Source: RGIG9060 sp052173655 (lineage in GTDB: Bacteria; Spirochaetota; Spirochaetia; Treponematales; Treponemataceae). From it: a stretch of 64,000 nucleotides of DNA. Where the stretch lies: assembly GCA_052173655.1 (NCBI GenBank), contig JBQMYD010000001.1:124001-188000 (forward strand), in the 5' to 3' direction. This document shows, one piece after another, positions 24,944-33,616 of the stretch (the first letter of the stretch is position 1; each line of letters opens with the position of its first letter). The notes beneath the pieces are model-generated. The model had not been told where the DNA came from, ran no database searches, and saw only the letters and a program-made list of their open reading frames with translations. A program made the translations under genes and the position numbers.

Positions 24944-25300
24944 TTAACTTTCCGTATTGTTTTCAATGCGAACCGGAACACCGTTTTCCCAATATTCCCT
25001 GATAGTTCCACCTCTATCAACAATTTTTTCGATAAGACCGTCTTTCCAGTATTCCCAGTGCATCGGATACTCTATTGCAGGACGATCGTCTTCAGAATGT
25101 ATATAGCCATTTTTGAAGTTAAAAAGTACTACCGTATCTACTCCGTTAATTTCTATAATTTTTGAATTTTGTCCGTTTAGAAATACTCCATCTATTTCAA
25201 ATTGTTCGTATTGAAAATCTTTGAAAATTGAACATGATTTTTGAAATAACTCATTTTTTTTAAAGCTTTCTCTTTTTTCTAAAATTTCTTGTTCCGTCAT
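24944..25300 (-). CDS. Hypothetical small protein with charged/aromatic C-terminal repeat-like region
   Basis: A 118-residue cytoplasmic protein with no signal peptide. The first 40 residues are a charged helix; residues about 50-118 contain short strands with EYW, DGLIEK, GGTIREYWENG and PVRIE. The EYWxDGxxE / EYWENGxPVR pattern resembles MORN/YwqK-type repeats (two units), but the match is weak. GAAGGAG lies 7-8 bases before the ATG, an excellent ribosome site. A minus-strand promoter (TTGACA at 25353-25348, 16 bases, TAACAA) and a 16-bp palindrome lie upstream, so the gene may be regulated. Function unknown. Confidence 0.75.
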   Translation of the reverse strand: MTEQEILEKRESFKKNELFQKSCSIFKDFQYEQFEIDGVFLNGQNSKIIEINGVDTVVLFNFKNGYIHSEDDRPAIEYPMHWEYWKDGLIEKIVDRGGTIREYWENGVPVRIENNTES

Positions 25301-25368
25301 TTTTTTTTCTCCTTCGTAATTTCGATTGTTATTCTATTTTTATTTTTTGTCAACGTTTTATTGTCCCG

Positions 25369-25384
25369 ACCGACACGTGTCGGT
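25369..25384. promoter_or_regulatory. Perfect 16-bp palindrome, candidate operator
   Basis: ACCGACACGTGTCGGT is identical to its own reverse complement and GC-rich in a very AT-rich context. It sits 15 bases upstream of the -35 of the small hypothetical gene (24944-25300) and 96 bases before the ruvC dyad. ACCGAC/GTCGGT half-sites are of the kind bound by TetR-type repressors; no regulator gene is near. Confidence 0.6.
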
Positions 25385-25479
25385 TCATATCATTTAAATT
25401 TTTCAGTTTTCACAGTGTTTTCCGGTACTCTTGTTTTTTTTAGATATTTTTTTATAAGATTGACTTTAAGGCATTTTTC

Positions 25480-25513
25480 ATAGTTTACAAAGACAATTTT
25501 TGTAAACTATAAT
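25480..25513 (+). promoter_or_regulatory. ruvC promoter inside a 12-bp dyad
   Basis: TTTACA (25484-25489), 18 bases, TATAAT (25508-25513). A perfect 12-bp inverted repeat (ATAGTTTACAAA at 25480-25491, 7-base spacer, TTTGTAAACTAT at 25499-25510) covers the -35 and reaches into the -10, the position expected of a repressor operator. Start near 25520. Confidence 0.7.
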
Positions 25514-25552
25514 CTTGTTAATTTATGTAAGAATTTTTAAAGAGAAGATTTT

Positions 25553-26047
25553 ATGATTGAGCGAATAATTTTAGGAATAGATCCCGGATTGGCAAATACA
25601 GGCTGGGGAGTAATTCAATATGACGGAATCAGATTAAAACTTATTGATTATGGATGTATAGAAACTTCCGGTGATATTCTCCATGCTTTACGCTTAAAAG
25701 AAATTTATGAGCAAATTCAGGCTGTTATAGATTATTACAAACCGAAAGAGGCTGCTATGGAAACATTGTTTTTTGCAAGGAATGTAACGAGTGCACTTTC
25801 CGTTGCTGAAGCTAGAGGTGTTGTAACTTTATGTTTGGCTCAAAATAGACTTCCGATAGGCGAATATACTCCAAATACGATAAAGCAGTCTGTAAGTGGA
25901 ACTGCCGGAGCAAATAAAAAAAATGTGCAGACCGGTGTAAAAATTCTTTTGGGAATGGATCATCTTCCTTCACCGGATCACAGTGCGGATGCCTTAGCTT
26001 CTGCCATTACTCATGCAAATCATAGTCTTTTGACATTTGTCAGTTAA
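25553..26047 (+). CDS. ruvC: Crossover junction endodeoxyribonuclease RuvC
   Basis: Dimeric nuclease that resolves Holliday junctions moved by RuvAB. The 164 residues show all four metal ligands: Asp10 (GIDPG), Glu70 (METLFF), His143 and Asp146 (PDHSADALA). The His/Asp pair is the variant used by the Thermus enzyme in place of two Asp residues. AAAGAGA precedes the ATG. It heads a ruvC-ruvA-ruvB-queA cluster, with a second promoter before ruvA. Confidence 0.96.
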   Translation: MIERIILGIDPGLANTGWGVIQYDGIRLKLIDYGCIETSGDILHALRLKEIYEQIQAVIDYYKPKEAAMETLFFARNVTSALSVAEARGVVTLCLAQNRLPIGEYTPNTIKQSVSGTAGANKKNVQTGVKILLGMDHLPSPDHSADALASAITHANHSLLTFVS

Positions 26048-26069
26048 TATTGTGTATAAAAAGCTGCAA

Positions 26070-26098
26070 TTGAAAAAATTAACCGTATGCGATAGTAT
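26070..26098 (+). promoter_or_regulatory. ruvA promoter, predicted leaderless start
   Basis: TTGAAA (26070-26075), 17 bases, TAGTAT (26093-26098), then six bases to the ATG at 26105. The canonical +1 is the A of AUG, the same geometry as coaD. No Shine-Dalgarno is present. Confidence 0.65.
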
Positions 26099-26104
26099 AA
26101 AAAC

Positions 26105-26725
26105 ATGATAAACAGCATTTCCGGTAAAATTACAGGTAAATATCCGCAATTATTGCATGTTGAAACATCAAATGGAATTGAATGGGAGTTTTCTGTTTCC
26201 GATTCAACTTTGAATTCTGTAGGCAATATAGGAGATAATGCAAGAATTTTTTGTGTTTTACATCATAAAGATGATGTAATGAGGCTTTTTGGTTTTTCTA
26301 CGATTGAAGAACGCAGTGTTTATTCGGATTTATTAAAGGTTGAAGGTGTAGGACCTAAGGGTGCTTTAAAGATTTTATCAAATATGCCTTATGAAAATCT
26401 TGTAAAAATTCTTGAAGATGAAGATTTTGCTCGTTTGGAAAAAATTCCCGGAATAGGTAAAAAAACGGCACAAAAAATGTTGCTTTCTCTAAAGGGAAAA
26501 TTAACGTTATTTTCTGAAGGGCAGAGCAGGATTTTATCGGATAGTCATGGAAAGTCCGTTTCAATTTGGAATGATGTAATCGTTGCTTTAACTGATATGG
26601 GCTATGATAAAACAAAAGTTGAGCAGGTTGTTGAAAAAATATCAATTGAGATTTCATCCGATTTAACTAAAAGCCAAAAAGAAGAACTGATTTTTAGAAA
26701 GTCGATTGTGGAGCTTGCTTTATGA
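26105..26725 (+). CDS. ruvA: Holliday junction branch-migration protein RuvA
   Basis: Tetrameric junction-binding subunit that recruits RuvB. The 206 residues include the N-terminal OB domain (about 1-63), two helix-hairpin-helix motifs (VEGVGPKGALKIL near residue 82 and IPGIGKKTAQKML near 117) and a C-terminal domain that contacts RuvB (about 150-206). Its stop codon overlaps the ruvB start by four bases (ATGA), so translation is coupled. Confidence 0.96.
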   Translation: MINSISGKITGKYPQLLHVETSNGIEWEFSVSDSTLNSVGNIGDNARIFCVLHHKDDVMRLFGFSTIEERSVYSDLLKVEGVGPKGALKILSNMPYENLVKILEDEDFARLEKIPGIGKKTAQKMLLSLKGKLTLFSEGQSRILSDSHGKSVSIWNDVIVALTDMGYDKTKVEQVVEKISIEISSDLTKSQKEELIFRKSIVELAL

Positions 26726-27798
26726 AAAATGTTTCGGATAAAAATTTTGACTCGTCAATAGTTCGCCCCGAAATCCCTAACTTAAGTGATGAACATGATA
26801 CAGGTTTACGTCCCAGATTTTTAGATGAATTTTTAGGGCAAAGCAAGGTAAAAGAAAACCTTTCCGTTTTTATTCAAGCTGCAAGAGAGCGTAAAGAAAG
26901 TATGGATCATCTTTTTTTAATCGGTCCTCCGGGATTGGGGAAAACAACTCTTGCACAAATTACAGCTCATGAATTAGGAGCTGATTTTAAAGTTACAAGT
27001 GCTCCTGCCTTGGATAAACCTAAGGATTTGGCGGGTATCCTTTCTACGATTACTGAACGTACAGTTTTTTTTATAGATGAAATTCATCGTCTGAAGCCTG
27101 CAATAGAAGAAATGCTTTATATAGCAATGGAAGATTACGAATTGGATTGGATTATTGGACAGGGGGCTGCTGCAAGAACTGTCAGAATTCCCATTCCAAA
27201 ATTTACTTTGGTTGGAGCTACAACTAAAGCCGGAATGGTTTCAAGTCCTCTTATAAGTCGTTTTGGAATTGTTCAAAGGTTTAATTTTTACACAGTAGAA
27301 GAACTTGCTTGTATTGTAAAAAGATCTGCAAAAATTCTTGAAGTTGATGTAGACCAAGATGCAGCTTTGCTTACGGCTGCAAGTAGCAGGGGAACTCCAA
27401 GAGTTGCAAATAGAATACTTAGACGTATGAGGGATTTTGCTCAAGTGTATGGCAAAGGAAAAATTACAATTGATGTTGTAAAAAACGGTCTTGATAAGCT
27501 TGAAATTGATAATTTAGGACTTGAAAAATACGATAGAGAAATTCTACTTTCGATAATGGGTAATTATGGAGGCGGACCTGTCGGGGCTGAAACTTTGGCA
27601 ATTTCTATTGGGGAATCGATTGATACTTTGGAAGATTATTACGAACCTTATTTGATTCAATGCGGTTTAATTCAAAGAACTCCTAGAGGTAGAGTTGTAA
27701 CTGAAAAGGCGTATACTCACTTGGGTTTTGATAAGAAAAATAAATTTTCCGGTGCAGATTCGGATCGTGATAGTAGTCAGCAATCTTTATTTGATTAA
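26722..27798 (+). CDS. ruvB: Holliday junction helicase RuvB
   Basis: Hexameric AAA+ motor that drives branch migration. The 358 residues contain Walker A GPPGLGKTT (68-76), Walker B FFIDEIH (116-122), sensor 1 GATT, the arginine-finger region SRFG, and a C-terminal winged helix with ETLA and RTPRGR motifs. Length is normal. It starts within the ruvA stop codon; queA follows 33 bases later with its own good ribosome site. Confidence 0.98.
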   Translation: MKNVSDKNFDSSIVRPEIPNLSDEHDTGLRPRFLDEFLGQSKVKENLSVFIQAARERKESMDHLFLIGPPGLGKTTLAQITAHELGADFKVTSAPALDKPKDLAGILSTITERTVFFIDEIHRLKPAIEEMLYIAMEDYELDWIIGQGAAARTVRIPIPKFTLVGATTKAGMVSSPLISRFGIVQRFNFYTVEELACIVKRSAKILEVDVDQDAALLTAASSRGTPRVANRILRRMRDFAQVYGKGKITIDVVKNGLDKLEIDNLGLEKYDREILLSIMGNYGGGPVGAETLAISIGESIDTLEDYYEPYLIQCGLIQRTPRGRVVTEKAYTHLGFDKKNKFSGADSDRDSSQQSLFD

Positions 27799-27831
27799 AA
27801 ATTTAAAAATTTTAAGGGAGATTTTTTTTAC

Positions 27832-28941
27832 ATGAAAACTTCGGATTTTAATTTTGTGTTGCCTGAAGAATTAATTGCTCAAATTCCAAGTGAAATTCGA
27901 GGTCAAGATAAGCTTTTAGTGATGGAAAGATTTTCCGGTAATATTTTTCATCATACGATGCAGGATCTGCCCGACCTAATCGATAAAGATACGGTTATGA
28001 TTTTTAACGATTCACGTGTACGATGTAGCCGTTGTTTTGCAAAAAAAATTCGTGACGAAAAAAAATATTCACAAAGCTCTTGTTATGCAGCAGCTTCTTG
28101 TGATGAAGATAATTTTTATCCGAAACCGGTAGAATTTATGATTTTATCCGTTATTCCGAATACTAATATGACTACATGGAAATGCATGGTAAAAAATGCA
28201 AAAAAACAAAAACCCGGTTGTCGCTACGTTTTTAATGACGGAACAATAGGTTCCATTATTGAAAATGCTCAAGATGTAGGTACAGAATTCAGAACCGTTC
28301 TTTTTGATAAAAGTTTGGATGATAAATGGTTTGAAAAAAACGGTCATATCCCGTTGCCACCATATATTAAGAGAATCGATACTGAACAAGATTCACAGCG
28401 TTACCAAAATGTATATGCAAAAAAACTGGGTTCCAGTGCGTGCCCTACAGCCGGACTGCATTTTACAAACGATATGCTTGAAATTCTTGCTAAACGAGGT
28501 ATAGAAATGGAGTTTGTAACACTCCATGTGGGACTTGGAACTTTTTTACCGGTACGCTCGGAGAATATCGAAGAACATAAAATGCATGAAGAGTTTTTTA
28601 CTATTTCAGATGAGAGTGCAAAACGTATTACAGATGCAAAAAATAACGGAAAAAAAATTCTTGCTGTTGGAACTACCTGTGTAAGAACCCTTGAAAGTGC
28701 ATGGGATGAGCAAAAAAAATGTTTAAAAAGCGGGACTTTCAGTACAAAGATTTTTATTTATCCCGGATATAAATTTAAACTTGTAGATCAGTTATTTACA
28801 AATTTTCATACACCGGAAAGCACTCTAATGATGCTCGTAAGTGCATTTTCTTCCAGAGAAAACATAATGAAAGCATATCAGCAAGCAATAGAAAAAAAAT
28901 ACAAATTTTTCAGTTATGGAGATGCCTGTTTTTTTAAATAA
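27832..28941 (+). CDS. queA: tRNA ribosyltransferase-isomerase QueA
   Basis: Uses S-adenosylmethionine to add the ribosyl-derived cyclopentene ring to 7-aminomethyl-7-deazaguanine in tRNA (epoxyqueuosine formation). The 369 residues open with F.LPEELIAQ.P and contain NDSRV, SACPTAGLHFT, HVGLGTF and FHTPESTL.MLVSAF, all conserved in QueA. It is slightly longer than usual owing to an insert near residues 70-90 rich in Ser, Cys and Asp. AAGGGAG precedes the ATG. The ruvB-queA neighbourhood is common in bacteria. It converges on the XDH-like operon with a 22-base gap. Confidence 0.96.
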   Translation: MKTSDFNFVLPEELIAQIPSEIRGQDKLLVMERFSGNIFHHTMQDLPDLIDKDTVMIFNDSRVRCSRCFAKKIRDEKKYSQSSCYAAASCDEDNFYPKPVEFMILSVIPNTNMTTWKCMVKNAKKQKPGCRYVFNDGTIGSIIENAQDVGTEFRTVLFDKSLDDKWFEKNGHIPLPPYIKRIDTEQDSQRYQNVYAKKLGSSACPTAGLHFTNDMLEILAKRGIEMEFVTLHVGLGTFLPVRSENIEEHKMHEEFFTISDESAKRITDAKNNGKKILAVGTTCVRTLESAWDEQKKCLKSGTFSTKIFIYPGYKFKLVDQLFTNFHTPESTLMMLVSAFSSRENIMKAYQQAIEKKYKFFSYGDACFFK

Positions 28942-28963
28942 ATCATGATAAGTCATAAAAAAC

Positions 28964-29863
28964 TTATGTTAATTTTTCCAGATTTTTTTTAAGTAAATTT
29001 AGAAATTGCTGTTTTAATATCGGGTGTATGATATCAATTTTATCATTTTTTTGTTTGCTTTTTATGTTTTTATCGATTTTTTCCTGAAGTTCTTGCTCTG
29101 AGCCAAAATTGACAGTTTCATCAAATAACTTATCTGCAAATTCCATGACATTTGAAATTGTTTTTTGGTTAATAGGCACCTTGCTGCCAATCAATAAATT
29201 TTCTAATTCGGTTGACCGTATTTTTATTTTTCCACAAAAGGCAATTCTTAAATCGATTATCGTATCTTTTTGGGTTTTTGCTAAAAAAGTAAAAAAGGCA
29301 CTTACATCGATTATTTCGTTATTCGGTCCCAATCGTGTAAAATCTGCAATATCCCAATCAATAATCGGAAAACGTATTTTTGTCAAAATTTGACCGTTTT
29401 CAATTCCATTAAATTTTGAAATTGGAATTATGCGTGATTCTTCACTGTTTTGGATTTCAAGTTTCGCGTCTACAGCAAGGAGTGGAGAATAAAGTGTGTG
29501 ATAAAAATCTTTTGCACAAATGTTTCCGGCGATGGTTGCAACATTTTGAATCAATGGTTTTGCAATGCTTTTTATAGCCGAATAAAAAAAATCGGGTAAA
29601 TTTGAACTTCCCAGATTTAGAATTTGAGTTAGGGTAACTTCTCCTCCAAATTCAATATAGCGTTCTCTTTTATCAATTGCGGTACATTCTGCAATGTTTG
29701 AAAGATACATGCATTCATTTCCTGTGTCAAGAAGTGTGTGATTTTCATTGCTTTTTATTGTTGTCCCGCCACCGTAAATTTTTAGGTTGCTTACATTTTT
29801 TAGATGATATAGGGCTTCATTTAAATTTTTTGCCTTGTAAAAAGTAACACTTTTTCTAGCCAC
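28964..29863 (-). CDS. Xanthine dehydrogenase-like FAD-binding subunit
   Basis: A 299-residue protein of the molybdenum-hydroxylase medium-subunit family, which carries FAD and passes electrons from the 2Fe-2S subunit to NAD or another acceptor. Visible features are the N-terminal F..P-type start, the FAD motifs YGGGTT (about residues 31-36) and the second loop TIAGNIC (about 110-116) followed by LLAVDAKLEI. The C-terminal domain (from about 170) is the CO-dehydrogenase-type flavoprotein domain. The start overlaps the 2Fe-2S gene by 8 bases. It is the last gene of a six-gene operon. The partner molybdenum subunit looks degenerate, so the substrate and even an oxidoreductase role are uncertain. 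Confidence 0.85.
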   Translation of the reverse strand: MARKSVTFYKAKNLNEALYHLKNVSNLKIYGGGTTIKSNENHTLLDTGNECMYLSNIAECTAIDKRERYIEFGGEVTLTQILNLGSSNLPDFFYSAIKSIAKPLIQNVATIAGNICAKDFYHTLYSPLLAVDAKLEIQNSEESRIIPISKFNGIENGQILTKIRFPIIDWDIADFTRLGPNNEIIDVSAFFTFLAKTQKDTIIDLRIAFCGKIKIRSTELENLLIGSKVPINQKTISNVMEFADKLFDETVNFGSEQELQEKIDKNIKSKQKNDKIDIIHPILKQQFLNLLKKNLEKLT

Positions 29864-30377
29864 GTTTACCGTCCTTTTTGTTTCGTTTTTTTATATTTTC
29901 ACTGTTTTCATTTTTTCTCGCACGCCTTATGGCAGCAGCATAAAAGATGCCGTTTATTATTGAGTCTATTTCCGTGCATGGACAAGTAAAGTGAGAGATT
30001 TTATCTCTTATTTCTTCACGTGTAGGACGTGGATTTGTTTCGATAATGTGATGCGATGTAAAAATTTTTCCGGAATTACAAAAACCGCATAGTACAGCGT
30101 TTGTTTGAGCAAAACCTTTTTCAATATCTTGATAGTCGGTTGTTTTTTCAAATTCTTCAAGTGTTGTTATTTTTTTTCCATCAGCTTGAGCAAGCGAAAT
30201 TTTGCAAGAAGGTGCAGGAATATTATTCATTAAAACCGTGCATGAGCTGCATTGTCCGTTATTGCAACCTACTTTTACACTTGTGTATCTGTTTTCTCTC
30301 AAAAAAAAAGTAAGTTTTTTTGCAGGATTTTCATTTATCGAAATTTTTTCACCGTTTAATTCAAAAGTTATTTTCAT
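29856..30377 (-). CDS. Xanthine dehydrogenase-like 2Fe-2S subunit
   Basis: A 173-residue electron-transfer subunit with two [2Fe-2S] clusters. The first, ferredoxin-like, domain has GCNNGQCSSC plus a later Cys; the second helical domain has CGFC and CPC. All eight Cys ligands appear present. The frame opens at 30392, but GGAG lies before the ATG at 30377, which begins directly with the ferredoxin strand. The C-terminus has a Lys/Arg/Asn-rich extension beyond the normal end. The gene overlaps the large-subunit gene upstream (17 bases) and the FAD gene downstream (8 bases), so the three are made together. Confidence 0.9.
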   Translation of the reverse strand: MKITFELNGEKISINENPAKKLTFFLRENRYTSVKVGCNNGQCSSCTVLMNNIPAPSCKISLAQADGKKITTLEEFEKTTDYQDIEKGFAQTNAVLCGFCNSGKIFTSHHIIETNPRPTREEIRDKISHFTCPCTEIDSIINGIFYAAAIRRARKNENSENIKKRNKKDGKRG

Positions 30378-32430
30378 TTTTTTTAACTCCATCGCTTTTT
30401 AGTGAATAATATAGGGTATCTGACTCTATTGGTAAAACTGAAATATCTTTTTGCAATGCTACTGAAAGAGCATTTGTAAGGGACGAGGGTAAAGCATTAT
30501 ATATAAGTCTTCCTATTTCTTTTGATTCTTTTTTTTCTTCGATAAATTCAACATGAATAAGAGTATTCGGAAAAATATATTTAGGCATGCACATTTTTAG
30601 AGTTGAAGTTACAGATTTTTTTATTGAATAAACAGCTGTCGTTTTGTTAAAAATTTCACCTGCACTGATGACAATCCAAATTGCAAGAATGTTTTGTGCA
30701 AAGGTGTTTCTGTCAATTTCAATTTCAGTTACTATGCTCACCCATGAAGTATTTACAAAAGGTTCTCCTCTAAATTCTTTTGAATTCCATTTTTTATTTT
30801 TAATTTTTGACAAATCCCTTTTTACAGTGATAGGCAGTGCAGTTCTAAAAAGTTGCTTTTTTATTTGTGTGCAACACTTTCGTATCAAATCTGTCAAAAT
30901 ACTTATGTTGTCAGGTTGACTTTGAAGTTTACTGTTTTTCTTTATTGTTTCGTCAGGTTCTTCAATAAATATTTTGTCCGGTTCAACTTCAAGTATTTCA
31001 TTTACGATATCTTTCCAAATTTTTTCGATTGAAGCGGAAGGTCTTTGTGCTTTTAAAATAACATTGCCGTTTTTTGCCATTGTAATTTCCATGGAACTGT
31101 TGGTAGCGTCGTCAAATTCTTCATAAAAGCCGTTTCCTTCAAACGCACAGGAAAGCCCGATGCCTCTAAGCGGAAAATTTTTGTTTGTTTTTGTAGCCGC
31201 CAGTGTATACGACGTGTATTTCCGTAAAAAATCACTGTTTTTTACAACTGCATCTATGGTGGATTGTAATGGAGAATTGTCTACTATTATCGGATAATTA
31301 GATTTTTTGTCATTTTTAGTGAAATTTATTTTACGTATGTCGATAGGGGAAATATGCAATTGCCGGCTGATATCCTGTAAAATACTTTCCATAGGGAAAA
31401 AAGCCTGAAAATCTGTAAGCAAAAAATCATGGGATAGAGGGTAATTGTTTGAAGTATGAGCAAATGCCGTAATAGAATAATTTTTAAACTGATAAATTGC
31501 TGATAATGCAATTACAATTCTATCGGTTATTTCCTGAGCAAATGGGCAAGTAAACCCTACATCAATTTTTACATCTGCATTCATAGCTCTGATGTGTCCG
31601 CCTTCTTCAATTGCAAAATGAAAATCGGTTCTTACATTTACAGGTTTATTGACTACTTGTTCAGTTTCTTCCCTGCTCATAATTATTTTTATATTTTTTT
31701 CTGTAAGTTTGCAGGATAAAGCTGCTAAAATTGCAAGTTCATTAGTGTAATAAATAAAGTTTGTTGTATTTACTTCAGAAATGGTTTTTATTACAGAGAT
31801 TTGCGAAATTTTGCAATTTAAAGCTGAAGAAGCTGTGTGAATAATTTGAGATGCCCATTTTGCCGGTGTGTAAATTTGAATTTGTTTTTTTGAATAAGCT
31901 GCATAGGCTCCTAAAATCTCTTTTGAGTTTGAAATTTGAAGTTTTGAAATATAGGTTTTTTCAAATTGAATTGCAGATTTTGTATAAATAAAATCGCTTT
32001 CTCCGCTACTTATCTGCCTTGAAGCTATAATATTTTGACTTTGATGATCTTTGCTTTGTTCTGTTGAAGATGTTGTTTTTATTTCAATTTCTTTTAATAA
32101 ATCCAAAAGAACTGTGATGTCTTTCCCTACTAAAATACCGATGGGTTCTCCCAAAAAAGAAACTTTTTCATAAGCTAAAAGCGGAAAAGTAGTTTCATTT
32201 ATCGTTATTTCGTTTTTTCCGGGAATATCGTTTGCAGTTATAATTTTGTAGTCTTCTGGAAGATCCGGATGACTTATTTTTCGGATAGTTCCGCTTTTTA
32301 TAGGGCTTCGTATTATGAAAGCATAATACGTATTTGCATTTATTATGTCCGAATAAAAAATATTTTGTCTTGAAATACAAAGCTTATTTGAACTTTTTTT
32401 TGTTTCATGTTCCGGATTATTTTTTTTCAT
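30361..32430 (-). CDS. Xanthine dehydrogenase-like large subunit, molybdenum site apparently lost
   Basis: A 689-residue protein of the xanthine dehydrogenase molybdopterin-subunit family. The N-terminal domain is recognisable: P.LP..Y.IITA.DIPG.N (about residues 55-72) and V.FLGEPIGILVG (90-102). The active-site motifs are not. Where the family has GG-x-FG-x-K there is SEVNTTNFIYY (about 218-228). The Arg-Gly-containing loop is TDFQAFFPMES (about 339-349). The usual GEPP with the catalytic Glu is IGRLIY (Arg641). About 100 residues shorter than typical. The frame shows no stop or frameshift, so the gene seems maintained. It overlaps degT by 14 bases. A non-catalytic or re-purposed subunit is the inference; confidence in the family is higher than in the loss. 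Confidence 0.75.
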   Translation of the reverse strand: MKKNNPEHETKKSSNKLCISRQNIFYSDIINANTYYAFIIRSPIKSGTIRKISHPDLPEDYKIITANDIPGKNEITINETTFPLLAYEKVSFLGEPIGILVGKDITVLLDLLKEIEIKTTSSTEQSKDHQSQNIIASRQISSGESDFIYTKSAIQFEKTYISKLQISNSKEILGAYAAYSKKQIQIYTPAKWASQIIHTASSALNCKISQISVIKTISEVNTTNFIYYTNELAILAALSCKLTEKNIKIIMSREETEQVVNKPVNVRTDFHFAIEEGGHIRAMNADVKIDVGFTCPFAQEITDRIVIALSAIYQFKNYSITAFAHTSNNYPLSHDFLLTDFQAFFPMESILQDISRQLHISPIDIRKINFTKNDKKSNYPIIVDNSPLQSTIDAVVKNSDFLRKYTSYTLAATKTNKNFPLRGIGLSCAFEGNGFYEEFDDATNSSMEITMAKNGNVILKAQRPSASIEKIWKDIVNEILEVEPDKIFIEEPDETIKKNSKLQSQPDNISILTDLIRKCCTQIKKQLFRTALPITVKRDLSKIKNKKWNSKEFRGEPFVNTSWVSIVTEIEIDRNTFAQNILAIWIVISAGEIFNKTTAVYSIKKSVTSTLKMCMPKYIFPNTLIHVEFIEEKKESKEIGRLIYNALPSSLTNALSVALQKDISVLPIESDTLYYSLKSDGVKKNENNF

Positions 32431-33613
32431 ATTTTTTCCCGATTTTCATAACTGTATTTATTACTTTTTCTATCATTGAAGATGTCATATCAGGCCAAAG
32501 AGGCAAACTTATTGTTCTTTGATAGTGTTCCTGTGCATTAAAAAATTTTTCAAAAGGTTTTTTTGTATCGTAAATTTTGGATTTACAATTTTTCCAAAGA
32601 GAAAAATGAAAATGCGGTATAAAATGCATTGAAATTCCTATGTTATTTTCTTGAAGTTCCAATGCAAATTCATCTCTGGTGCAATTTAATTTTGAAAGCT
32701 CTAAACCTAAAAGGTATAAATGCCACGAATTTCCTTGAGAGTCAGGCGGAATAATAAAAAGTTCATTGTTTTTGAAAGCTTTGTTATATTTTTCAGCTAT
32801 TTTTACCCGCTTTTCAAAAAAAGTTTCACATTTCTTTAGCTGTTCAACTCCGATAGCTGCAAGAATATCAGGTAAATTGTACTTGTATCCTGCTTCAATA
32901 ACGTCGTATTTATAAGACGCCTTTGAACTTGTGTATCTGTCCCATACATTGCGGTCTATTCCGTGTAGTCGCATCATTTTCATACGGTTGTAAAGTTGTT
33001 CGTCATTTGTTACTATCATGCCGCCTTCTGCCGTAGTCATGGTCTTTGTTACATAAAACGAAAAAATCCCGATATCTCCGAGAGTTCCACAATATCCTTT
33101 GGCTGTACGACTTGGAAAAGCATGAGCACAATCTTCGATAACATAAACTCCGTATTTTTTTGCCAAATTGCAAATTTTTTCCATGTTGCATGGATTTCCT
33201 GCAATATGAACCGGTACAATCGCCTTTATTGATTTATCCTTTACAAGGATTTTTTCGATTTTTTCAGGATCTATTCCGTAGGAATCTTTTTCGATATCAC
33301 AGTAATAAACTTTTGCTCCCATATGCATTGCAGTTGTAGCAGTAGAAACAAAAGTGTAGGGGGTTGTTATTACGTTGTTGCCTTTCTTTATTCCGCATGC
33401 TTCCATTGCAAGAATAAGTCCGTTAGTCGCACTATTTACCGCAAGTGCATATTTTGATCCAACTTTTTTTGCAAAATCGTTTTCAAATTGAGTTGCAACC
33501 TTACCGGTTGTAAGCCAGCCTGAACGCATTACCTCTAAAACGGCTTGTTCTTCTTTGCTGTCAATGCATGGCAGAAAAAATGGTACGAATTCATTATTTT
33601 CGTTATTTTTCAT
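32417..33613 (-). CDS. DegT/DnrJ/EryC1/StrS-family nucleotide-sugar aminotransferase
   Basis: A 398-residue PLP enzyme that would put an amino group on a keto-sugar nucleotide. Motifs: SGWLTTGKVA near the N-terminus, NSATNGL (60-66), the DCAHAF (161-166) cofactor ring-stacking region, and the PLP Lys190 in SFYVTKTMTTAEGG. Near-perfect family length. Three bases separate it from the dehydratase gene upstream, the normal partner, since a 4,6-dehydratase makes the 4-keto sugar this class aminates. The product may be a UDP-4-amino-4,6-dideoxy-sugar for surface glycans. The link to the downstream XDH-like genes is unexplained. Confidence 0.88.
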   Translation of the reverse strand: MKNNENNEFVPFFLPCIDSKEEQAVLEVMRSGWLTTGKVATQFENDFAKKVGSKYALAVNSATNGLILAMEACGIKKGNNVITTPYTFVSTATTAMHMGAKVYYCDIEKDSYGIDPEKIEKILVKDKSIKAIVPVHIAGNPCNMEKICNLAKKYGVYVIEDCAHAFPSRTAKGYCGTLGDIGIFSFYVTKTMTTAEGGMIVTNDEQLYNRMKMMRLHGIDRNVWDRYTSSKASYKYDVIEAGYKYNLPDILAAIGVEQLKKCETFFEKRVKIAEKYNKAFKNNELFIIPPDSQGNSWHLYLLGLELSKLNCTRDEFALELQENNIGISMHFIPHFHFSLWKNCKSKIYDTKKPFEKFFNAQEHYQRTISLPLWPDMTSSMIEKVINTVMKIGKKYEKK

Positions 33614-33616
33614 AAC

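Noticed and set aside
28941..28985. Bidirectional terminator between queA and the FAD-subunit gene
   Set aside because: Only a six-pair ATAAGT/ACTTAT stem is visible with no clear U-run.
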